Positions 1 to 7,400 of a stretch of 14,041 nt of DNA are shown piece after piece. The stretch covers positions 1 through 14,041 of the forward strand of contig DXOJ01000111.1 in assembly GCA_019412865.1 (NCBI GenBank). Reading direction: 5' to 3'. Position numbers and translations under genes: made by a program. The stretch comes from Bacteroides sp. (GTDB taxonomy: Bacteria > Bacteroidota > Bacteroidia > Bacteroidales > Bacteroidaceae). Every line of letters starts with the position of its first letter. Positions within the stretch are counted from its first letter, which is position 1. The notes beneath the pieces were generated by a model. That model was not told where the DNA came from. It searched no databases and saw nothing but the letters and a program-made list of their open reading frames with translations.

Positions 1-53
1 TGGCTTTGGAGGAAAAACACTACTTTCGTAGCGTGAAAGACTTGTATGTTTAA
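1..53 (+). CDS. 3' end of an unidentified upstream gene (partial)
   Basis: An open frame entering from the left edge (first full codon at 3) ends in TAA at 51-53. It encodes the 16-residue tail ALEEKHYFRSVKDLYV. The stop lies 18 bases before the ATG of the GH105 gene on the same strand, which is the spacing expected inside an operon. The tail is too short to assign to a family. From the context another pectin-related enzyme or locus protein is likely, but that is inference. It could be a chance open frame, since only 16 codons are visible. Confidence 0.6.
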   Translation, partial: ALEEKHYFRSVKDLYV

Positions 54-71
54 TCCTTAAAATAACAAACC

Positions 72-1271
72 ATGAGACGAACTCTTTTTTATAATTTTTT
101 TATATTGACTCTGCTGGTTACAATGTCACTTCCGGCATCGGCACAACAGGTAGACAGCAAGCTTCCCTGGTCTGTGCGGCTGACTGAATCGGAAATGATC
201 CGTTACCCGGAATCCTGGCAGCTTGACTTTCAGCCGAAACTCAAGTGGGATTATTGCCATGGACTTGAATTGGGAGCCATGCTTGATGTGTACGATACTT
301 ATGGAGACAAGAAAATTCGCGATTATGCCATCGCGTATGCGGATACAATGGTGCACGAGGACGGAAGTATTACCGCTTATAAATTAACCGATTATAGCCT
401 CGACCGTATCAATTCCGGAAAAATCCTTTTCCGTATCTATGAGCAGACCAAGAATCCTAAATATAAGAAAGCGCTCGACCTGCTTTATAGCCAGTTTGAA
501 GGACAACCGCGCAATGAGGACGGTGGTTTCTGGCACAAAAAGATTTATCCCCACCAAATGTGGCTGGACGGAATTTACATGGGAGCTCCTTTCTATGCAG
601 AATATGCATTTCGTAATAATCTCCCGCAGGATTATGCAGATGTAATCAACCAGTTTGTCACTTGTGCCCGTCATACGTACGATCCTAAAAATGGTCTTTA
701 TCGTCATGCGTGCGATGTAAGCCGCACTCAACGTTGGGCGGACCCGGTGACCGGACAGTCGAAACATACATGGGGACGTGCAATGGGATGGTATGCGATG
801 GCATTGGTGGATGTGCTCGAATTTATTCCGCAGCATGAAGCCGGAAGAGATTCCCTGCTTGATATATTGAATAATGTAGCTGTGCAGGTGAAGAAACTTC
901 AGGACCCGAAGACCGGAGGATGGTATCAGGTGATGGATCGGAGTGGTGATAAGGGTAATTACGTAGAATCTTCTTGTTCCGCTATGTTCATTTATTCGCT
1001 CTTTAAGGCGGTTCGTTTGGGATATATTGATAAGTCTTATCTGGATGTGGCATTGAAAGGCTACAAAGGATTCCTGGATAATTTTATCGAAGTAGACAAG
1101 AACGGATTGGTAACCATCACCAAGGCTTGTGCAGTGGCAGGATTGGGAGGAAAGGTATATCGTTCCGGCGATTATGACTATTATATTAATGAAACTATCC
1201 GCAATAACGATCCTAAAGCCGTAGGACCTTTTATTATGGCTAGCTTGGAATACGAACGTTTACAAAAGTAA
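72..1271 (+). CDS. GH105 unsaturated rhamnogalacturonyl/galacturonyl hydrolase
   Basis: Predicted family GH105 (YteR/YesR-like, alpha/alpha-barrel) hydrolase that removes the 4,5-unsaturated uronic acid left at the non-reducing end of oligosaccharides by polysaccharide lyases. The protein has 399 residues, a usual length. Residues 1-24 form a signal peptide (hydrophobic FFILTLLV, then PASA before QQ) with no lipobox cysteine, so a periplasmic location is inferred. The stretch HQMWLDGIYMGAPF (161-174) is the GH105 signature; Asp166 should match the general acid Asp143 of YteR. WGRAMGWYAMAL further on is the second conserved block, at the substrate pocket. The ATG at 72 gives a complete signal peptide. 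The CE8 gene follows after 9 bases, so the two are probably co-transcribed. Substrate is inferred from neighbours: the lyases on the other strand would make unsaturated galacturonides, though rhamnogalacturonan products cannot be excluded. Confidence 0.92.
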   Translation: MRRTLFYNFFILTLLVTMSLPASAQQVDSKLPWSVRLTESEMIRYPESWQLDFQPKLKWDYCHGLELGAMLDVYDTYGDKKIRDYAIAYADTMVHEDGSITAYKLTDYSLDRINSGKILFRIYEQTKNPKYKKALDLLYSQFEGQPRNEDGGFWHKKIYPHQMWLDGIYMGAPFYAEYAFRNNLPQDYADVINQFVTCARHTYDPKNGLYRHACDVSRTQRWADPVTGQSKHTWGRAMGWYAMALVDVLEFIPQHEAGRDSLLDILNNVAVQVKKLQDPKTGGWYQVMDRSGDKGNYVESSCSAMFIYSLFKAVRLGYIDKSYLDVALKGYKGFLDNFIEVDKNGLVTITKACAVAGLGGKVYRSGDYDYYINETIRNNDPKAVGPFIMASLEYERLQK

Positions 1272-1280
1272 TTTCCGACA

Positions 1281-2252
1281 ATGAAAAGGACTATTTTTAA
1301 AGGAATGATGTGTTTGCTTCTACTGGGTGTGGGAGCAACATCTGTTTATGCACAACAACAGCAACGCAAAGACACATTAGTCGTGGCACGCGACGGGACA
1401 GGGGAGTATCGTAACATTCAGGAAGCCGTGGAAGCTGTCCGCGCTTTTATGGATTATACGGTAACTATATTTATCAAGAATGGTGTCTATAAAGAAAAAC
1501 TGGTCATCCCTTCTTGGGTAAAGAATGTTCAACTGGTGGGCGAAAGTGCAGAGAAAACGATTATCACTTATGACGATCATGCCAACATCAATAAGATGGG
1601 GACATTTCGTACCTATACAGTAAAAGTAGAGGGAAATGACATTACTTTTAAGGATCTGACGATTGAGAATAATGCGGCTCCATTGGGACAGGCGGTAGCC
1701 CTTCATACCGAAGGTGACAGGCTCATGTTTGTCAACTGCCGTTTCCTGGGAAATCAGGATACTATTTATACGGGTTCTGAAGGAACACGGCTCTTATTTA
1801 CCAATTGTTATATCGAGGGGACTACCGATTTTATTTTTGGTCCCTCCACTGCTCTATTCGAATATTGTGAGCTTCATAGCAAACGTGATTCATATATCAC
1901 GGCCGCTTCAACCCCACAAAGTGAAGAATTCGGATATGTCTTCAAGAACTGCAAGTTGACAGCTGCTCCGGATGTGAAAAAAGTATATCTGGGTCGTCCG
2001 TGGCGTCCTTATGCCGCAACAGTCTTTATTAATTGTGAGTTTGGTAATCACATCCGCCCTGAAGGATGGCACAACTGGAAGAAGCCGGAGAACGAAAAAA
2101 CGGCTCGTTATGCCGAATTTGGAAATACCGGTGCAGGTGCTGACACGACAGGACGTGTAACGTGGGCCAAACAACTGACGAAGAAGGAAGTAGCGAAGTA
2201 TATCCCGGAAAACATTTTTAAAGAAAACAGCAACTGGTATCCTTATAAATGA
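1281..2252 (+). CDS. CE8 pectin methylesterase (pectinesterase)
   Basis: Predicted pectinesterase of family CE8, a right-handed beta-helix enzyme that hydrolyses the methyl esters of homogalacturonan and exposes galacturonate for the lyases. It has 323 residues, close to a bare catalytic domain. The signal peptide covers about residues 1-24 (CLLLLGVGA, cut after VYA) and has no lipobox, so the enzyme is probably periplasmic. All family motifs are visible: NGVYKEKL (68-75), GQAVAL with Gln137, FLGNQDTIY with Gln159 and the acid Asp160, TDFIFG with the nucleophile Asp183, and LGRPW with Arg239 and Trp241. No catalytic residue is missing. It starts 9 bases after the GH105 stop and is followed by the repeat-filled gap at 2253-2586. 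It is a diverged paralogue of the CE8 half of the next gene: compare VYLGRPWRPYAATVFINCEF here with VYLSRPWRPYAQAVFIRCEL there. Confidence 0.95.
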   Translation: MKRTIFKGMMCLLLLGVGATSVYAQQQQRKDTLVVARDGTGEYRNIQEAVEAVRAFMDYTVTIFIKNGVYKEKLVIPSWVKNVQLVGESAEKTIITYDDHANINKMGTFRTYTVKVEGNDITFKDLTIENNAAPLGQAVALHTEGDRLMFVNCRFLGNQDTIYTGSEGTRLLFTNCYIEGTTDFIFGPSTALFEYCELHSKRDSYITAASTPQSEEFGYVFKNCKLTAAPDVKKVYLGRPWRPYAATVFINCEFGNHIRPEGWHNWKKPENEKTARYAEFGNTGAGADTTGRVTWAKQLTKKEVAKYIPENIFKENSNWYPYK

Positions 2253-2305
2253 AACAAGTAAGGTAGACAATCGTTTGCCAGCTTGTTAATTCGGTTTCAT
2301 GCTTT

Positions 2306-2437
2306 GAAACTTTTTGTTTCCCGCCTTGAAACTAAAGTTACCCCATAGGGGAAACAATGGTTTAGTTACGGGGAAACTAGAGTTTCTCGCCGGGAAACTA
2401 TTGGTCTCATTACTTGAAACTATCTGTTTAAGCACTT
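2306..2437. repeat. Six-unit tandem array of ~22-bp units with GAAAC/GTTTC cores
   Basis: GAAAC begins at 2306, 2328, 2351, 2373, 2394 and 2416, with steps of 22, 23, 22, 21 and 22. A second core, GTTTC or a near match, follows in every unit (2316, 2337 GTTAC, 2360 GTTTA, 2382, 2404 GTCTC, 2426 GTTTA) and once before the array at 2294. Each unit is thus GAAAC-(4-5 bases)-GTTTC plus a variable end that often finishes in CTT or GGG. The two cores are complementary, so each unit is a small imperfect dyad. No open frame of note runs through the array. I recall similar short GAAAC/GTTTC arrays between Bacteroides genes, but cannot verify that here. Function is unknown: protein binding, RNA structure or neutral expansion are all possible. 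Confidence 0.8.
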
Positions 2438-2447
2438 AATAAGTACA

Positions 2448-2536
2448 GGTGATAGGTGATAGGTTGAAAAACAACCTATCACCTCCTCAAATCCCGATGA
2501 ATAAGGCTTTTGCGTGGTGGCGGTGATAGGTGATAG
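2448..2536. repeat. GGTGATAGGTGATAG direct repeats with an inverted copy between
   Basis: The 15-mer GGTGATAGGTGATAG occurs at 2448-2462 and again at 2522-2536, starting 74 bases apart. It is itself a doubled GGTGATA. An inverted copy of the core, CCTATCACC, lies between them at 2475-2483. The element starts ten bases after the 22-bp array and ends about 50 bases before the CE12-CE8 start. It shows no transposase or open frame. It may be a small dispersed repeat, a remnant of a non-autonomous element, or a binding site. I cannot tell which from one copy. Confidence 0.7.
2454..2484. other. Perfect 13-bp stem-loop inside the GGTGATAG repeat
   Basis: AGGTGATAGGTTG (2454-2466) is followed by a five-base AAAAA loop and its exact complement CAACCTATCACCT (2472-2484). 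In RNA read from the + strand this is a stable hairpin in the leader of the CE12-CE8 message, or at the 3' end of the CE8 message. No T-run follows on the + strand (CCTCAAATCCC comes next), so it does not look like a standard intrinsic terminator. The short loop also rules out an invertible promoter segment. Confidence 0.6.
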
Positions 2537-2586
2537 AGGAAAATGATTTTTTTATATGGAGAGTAACATAATAATAGTAGGTGGAT

Positions 2587-4326
2587 ATGAAGACACAAAG
2601 ATATAAAATGATGTGGCTGCTGGCAGCCGTTTTTATTCTTTTTTCTGCGTTTCGTGCAGACAAACCGGTAATCACTATCTTCATGATAGGCGATTCAACG
2701 ATGGCTAATAAGAAAATGGACGGAGGAAACCCTGAACGTGGTTGGGGAATGGTGCTTCCCGGATTCTTCTCCGAAGATATACGGATAGACAATCACGCTG
2801 CCAATGGACGAAGCTCCAAGAGCTTTATCAGCGAAGGACGCTGGGAAAAAGTAATTTCTAAAGTGAAAAAAGGAGATTATGTCTTTATTCAGTTCGGTCA
2901 TAACGATGAGAAAGCAGACTCTACCCGTCACACCGATCCGGGAAGTTCTTTTGATGAAATTCTTCGCCGGTATGTGAATGAAACCCGTGCCAAAGGTGGA
3001 ATACCGGTGTTGTTCAACTCTATCGTCCGTCGAAACTTTGTGCAGCCGAAGGATGACGCCATTGCAAAAGATGTCCGTCGTACACCGGGGGAAGAGGAAC
3101 AACCGAAAGAAGGAGTTGTTTTATTCGATACACATGGTGCTTATCTGGATGCTCCCCGTAATGTGGCAAAAGAAGTGGGAGTGACTTTTATCGACATGAA
3201 TAAAATCACTCATGACTTGGTACAAGGACTTGGCCCCGTAGAGTCAAAGAAACTGTTTATGTTTGTTGAACCTAACCAAGTGCCCGCTTTCCCGAAAGGT
3301 CGTGAAGACAATACTCACTTAAACGTATACGGAGCACGAACCATTGCCGGGCTGGCAGCGGATGCCATCGGCAAGGAAATTCCGGAACTCGCGAAATATA
3401 TCCGTCATTACGACTATGTAGTGGCTCAAGATGGTAGCGGTGATTTCTTTACTGTGCAGGAAGCGATCAATGCAGTTCCTGATTTCCGCAAAGATATCCG
3501 TACCACTATTCTGGTTCGCAAGGGGGCTTACAAAGAAAAGATTATCATACCTGAATCCAAGATTAATATTTCCCTGATTGGAGAAGACGGTGCAGTATTG
3601 ACTTATGACGGCTTTGCAAACAAAAAAAATATATTTGGCGAAAATATGGGAACTTCCGGTTCATCCAGTTGCTACATCTATGCTCCCGATTTTTATGCGG
3701 AGAATATCACTTTCGAGAACTCATCAGGCTCCGTAGGACAGGCAGTTGCCTGCTTTGTGTCTGCCGATCGTGCCTATTTTAAGAACTGTCGTTTCCTGGG
3801 CTTTCAAGATACTCTCTACACATACGGTAAGCAAAGTCGTCAATATTACGAAGATTGCTACATCGAAGGAACAGTCGATTTTATTTTCGGATGGTCTACG
3901 GCTGTTTTCAATCGCTGCCACATTCATAGCAAGCGCGACGGTTATGTCACTGCTCCCTCTACCGATAAAGGGAAAAAGTACGGCTATGTCTTCTACGATT
4001 GCCGGTTGACGGCTGATGCGGAAGCTACAAAGGTCTATTTGTCACGTCCCTGGCGTCCGTATGCACAGGCTGTATTTATTCGCTGCGAACTGGGGAAACA
4101 TATTCTTCCTGTTGGCTGGAATAATTGGGGTAAGAAAGAGAACGAAAAGACAGTCTTCTATGCCGAATATGAGAGCCGGGGCGAAGGAGCCAATCCGAAA
4201 GTGCGTGCCGCTTTCTCCCAACAACTGAAAAACCTCCAAGGATACGAGATCACGACTGTACTGGCAGGCGAAGATGGATGGAATCCGATAGTGAACGGAA
4301 ACAAACTGATAACAGTGAAACGTTGA
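2587..4326 (+). CDS. Two-domain pectin esterase: CE12 (SGNH) acetylesterase fused to CE8 methylesterase
   Basis: Predicted bifunctional esterase of 579 residues. Residues about 26-270 form an SGNH hydrolase of the CE12/RhgT type, which removes acetyl groups from pectin: GDST with Ser37, HAANGRSS with Gly74, GHND with Asn106, and DNTHLN with Asp241 and His244. Residues about 276-579 form a CE8 methylesterase: GQAVAC with Gln385, FLGFQDTLY with Gln407 and Asp408, VDFIFG with Asp431, and LSRPW with Arg487 and Trp489. Both active sites look complete. The N-terminus (MKTQRYKMMWLLAAVFILFS) is a signal peptide or anchor with no lipobox, so the enzyme is probably periplasmic. The ATG at 2587 is preferred: an in-frame GTG at 2581 would add Met-Asp before the basic n-region. 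The fusion would couple loss of acetyl and methyl groups from one chain. It sits downstream of the repeat gap, so it may share the upstream transcript or have its own start. Confidence 0.93.
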   Translation: MKTQRYKMMWLLAAVFILFSAFRADKPVITIFMIGDSTMANKKMDGGNPERGWGMVLPGFFSEDIRIDNHAANGRSSKSFISEGRWEKVISKVKKGDYVFIQFGHNDEKADSTRHTDPGSSFDEILRRYVNETRAKGGIPVLFNSIVRRNFVQPKDDAIAKDVRRTPGEEEQPKEGVVLFDTHGAYLDAPRNVAKEVGVTFIDMNKITHDLVQGLGPVESKKLFMFVEPNQVPAFPKGREDNTHLNVYGARTIAGLAADAIGKEIPELAKYIRHYDYVVAQDGSGDFFTVQEAINAVPDFRKDIRTTILVRKGAYKEKIIIPESKINISLIGEDGAVLTYDGFANKKNIFGENMGTSGSSSCYIYAPDFYAENITFENSSGSVGQAVACFVSADRAYFKNCRFLGFQDTLYTYGKQSRQYYEDCYIEGTVDFIFGWSTAVFNRCHIHSKRDGYVTAPSTDKGKKYGYVFYDCRLTADAEATKVYLSRPWRPYAQAVFIRCELGKHILPVGWNNWGKKENEKTVFYAEYESRGEGANPKVRAAFSQQLKNLQGYEITTVLAGEDGWNPIVNGNKLITVKR

Positions 4327-4439
4327 CTTCACGAATTTGTAAAGAAATGAATTACTAAGCAAAAAACAATGGATATATAAAAGACAATAGATCACTTGTC
4401 CTATAGAATGGCTCGATTCTGTTAAATAGCCGCTAAAGA

Positions 4440-4472
4440 TTGCATAAAACTACAACTATTTTTCTATCTTTA
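4440..4472 (+). promoter_or_regulatory. Possible Bacteroides-type promoter for the HTCS gene
   Basis: The 165-base gap before the HTCS gene holds TATCTTTA at 4465-4472, a seven-of-eight match to the Bacteroides -7 element TAnnTTTG. TTG lies 22 bases upstream (4440-4442), at about the place of the -33 element. Transcription would start near 4479, leaving a leader of about 13 bases before the ATG. The sequences are seen; promoter activity is inferred. Regulators of this kind are often expressed apart from the enzymes they control. Confidence 0.4.
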
Positions 4473-4491
4473 CGGCACAGAACCGAGTGAT

Positions 4492-7400
4492 ATGATGAAG
4501 AAAACCTTAATTTTAGTAATCTTTTTGCTAGCTATTGTGTTCTTGACACATGCACAGCAGCACTGTTTTTTCACCCACTATTCTACTGAAGATGGATTAT
4601 CCCAAAATACGGTGATGAACATCTTGCAGGATCACAAAGACAATCTTTGGTTTGCCACTTGGGATGGAATCAACCGTTTCAACGGTTATACCTTTAAAAC
4701 ATATAAGGCCCGTCAGGGAAACTACATTAGCCTGACCAATAATCGCGTAGACCGTATCTATGAAGACCGTTACGGTTTTTTGTGGCTACTGACTTATGAT
4801 AATCGTGTTCATCGTTTCGACCCGAAGACGGAAACTTTCGAACAGGTACCTGCTGCCGGAGAGGAGGGGAGTGCTTTTAATGTACATACCATTGAGGTGA
4901 TGCCGAACGGAACCGTCTGGCTGCTGACAGAAAATGACGGAGCCATCCGCATCCTGACTCATTCGAATGAGAATAATCGTCTGACATGGGATATTTATTC
5001 CAGTAAGACGGAACTGTTTCCCTCTTTGCATGTATTCAAAGTACATCAGGATAAAGCAGGCAATGACTGGCTGTTGACGGATAACGGCCTCGGCATGATC
5101 CGCCCCGGAAAGAAAGAACCGGATTCCTATTTTACGGAGACAAAAGGGAAGTTTGGCGGCATGAACCAAGCCTTCTATGCAGTACAGGAGCGGGATAAGG
5201 ACATCTGCTTTGCTTCGGATCATGGACGTATCTGGTCTTATCAGAAAGATAGCGGAGAATTTACGTTGATCGAACTTCCTACAAAAGGGCAGATCACTTC
5301 CATTCACCCCGTTGCACCGGACGTTTCTGTAATTACTACCGATTCGGATGGTTTCTTTACTTATAACCTGCGGACTAAAACAAATGTGCATTATTCATTC
5401 CTGACTTGCAAGGCTTTACCCGCAAAACCGATCCTTTCTGCTTATGTAGACCGTGCTTCGGAAGTGTGGTTTGAGCAGGAAGAACCGGGTGTTGTAGCCC
5501 ATTTTAATCCTTCGACCGGAGTGGTGACCCGTGAACAGATTCTTATTGAATACAGTAATCCCGAACGTTCCCGTCCGGCCTTCCATATCCATGAAGATGT
5601 AAACGGATATCTTTGGGTACATCCTTACGGAGGAGGTTTCTCTTATTTTGATCCTCAAAAAAAGCGGTTGGTTCCTTTCTATAATGAATTGGGTAGCCGT
5701 GACTGGCGTTTTTCCAATAAGATTCATTCGGCTTTTTCCGACAAACAAGGTAATTTATGGCTTTGCACCCACTCTAAGGGATTGGAGAAGGTGACTTATC
5801 GGAATGTACCTTTTGCGATGATGACTCCCATGCCGCATGAACATGAATCATTGCATAATGAGGTGCGTGCCCTGTGCGAAGACAAACTGGGTAATCTGTG
5901 GGTTGGCTTAAAAGATGGCATGCTTCGTATGTATGATGCCGATAAAACTTATAAAGGATACCTGACCGAAAGCGGTATCGTTTCTACTACTGGTACTCCC
6001 ATGTTGGGAACTGTTTATTTTGTTATTCAGGATTCGAAAGGAATAATCTGGATTGCAACAAAAGGAGACGGACTTGTCCGTGCCGAGCCGACTTCTTCCA
6101 ACGGAATGTCTTATAAACTGACCCGTTATCTTCATCGTGAAGAAGATATGTATAGTTTGAGCGATAATAATGTGTATTGTATCTATGAAGATCATTATGG
6201 TCGTATCTGGGTAGCTACTTTTGCCGGAGGTATCAATTATATCACGGAGAATGAAGCAGGAAAGACATTGTTTATCAATCACCGGAACAATCTGAAAGGG
6301 TATCCGATTGATCCTTGCTACAAAGCGCGTTTCATTACTTCCGATAATAATGGACGCCTGTGGGTAGGTACAACTACGGGAGCTGTTGCTTTTGATGAGA
6401 ACTTTAAGAAACCGGAGGATGTGCAGTTCTATCATTTTTCCCGTATGCCGAACGATACGCAAAGTCTGAGTAATAATGATGTTCATTGGATTATTTCCAC
6501 TAAGAAAAAGGAACTGTATCTGGCTACTTTCGGCGGGGGACTCAACAAACTGGTATCTATCAGTAAGGACGGCCACGGAGAGTTCAAATCATATTCCGTA
6601 CTGGACGGTCTTCCTTCCGACGTCTTGCTTTCTGTCCGCGAAGATAGTAAGGAGAATTTATGGATTAGTACGGAGAATGGAATTTGTAAGTTTATCCCGT
6701 CTGAAGAACGTTTTGAAAGTTACGACGAACGTAGTATTACTTTCCCGGTGCGCTTTAGTGAAGCGGCTTCTACATTGACGGCTAAAGGAAGTATGCTTTT
6801 CGGTGCCAGTGGGGGAGTCTTTATATTTAATCCCGACTCTATTCGTAAGAGTAGCTATATCCCGCCTATCGTATTCTCCAAACTGATGGTGACTAATGAG
6901 GATATTACACCCGGAGATAACTCCTTGTTGAAGGTGGATATTGACGATACCGACCCATTGGTGCTTTCACATAAAGAGAATATTTTCTCCGTTCACTTTG
7001 CGGCACTTGATTATACCAATCCGCAGAATATACAGTATGCTTATATTCTCGACGGATTTGAGAAACAGTGGACTTTTGCCGACAAGCAGCGTAGTGTGAC
7101 TTATACGAATCTTCCGAAAGGAGAGTATGTGCTCCGTGTTCGTTCAACGAATAGTGATGGTGTGTGGGTGGATAATGAACGTATACTGAACATTGTTATT
7201 CTGCCTTCTTTCTGGGAGACGCCGGTAGCTTATGTGCTTTATGTTCTTTTTATTCTGATTATTATTCTCGTAGCCGTTTATATCCTGTTTACTATTTATC
7301 GGTTGAAGCATGAAGTTTCGGTCGAACAGCAGATTTCAGATATAAAACTGCGTTTCTTTACTAATATATCGCATGAGTTGCGTACTCCGCTTACGTTGAT

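Noticed and set aside
2284..2437. CRISPR-like array
   Set aside because: The period is about 22 bases with only two 5-base cores conserved. CRISPR arrays need near-identical repeats of some 24-40 bases and unique spacers of similar length, and no cas gene is present.
2454..2484. Invertible (phase-variable) promoter segment
   Set aside because: The inverted arms are only five bases apart, leaving no segment to invert, and no recombinase gene is in the window.
2581..2586. GTG start for the CE12-CE8 gene
   Set aside because: The ATG at 2587 is in frame two codons later and gives a better signal peptide start (MKTQR); GTG starts are uncommon in Bacteroides.
1281..4326. Recent duplication of the two CE8 regions
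   Set aside because: The proteins are clearly related, but the DNA differs at many codon positions even within the catalytic motifs, so the duplication or separate acquisition is old.
4390..4425. Small inverted repeat AGAAT...ATTCT before the HTCS gene
   Set aside because: The arms are only five bases and match what chance gives in an AT-rich gap.
5908..6576. 222-codon open frame on the - strand inside the HTCS gene
   Set aside because: It lies wholly opposite a well-supported coding region, has no recognisable domain and reads as a shadow frame. The same holds for the - strand frames at 384-836 and 4786-5391 and for the + strand frames within the lyase genes.
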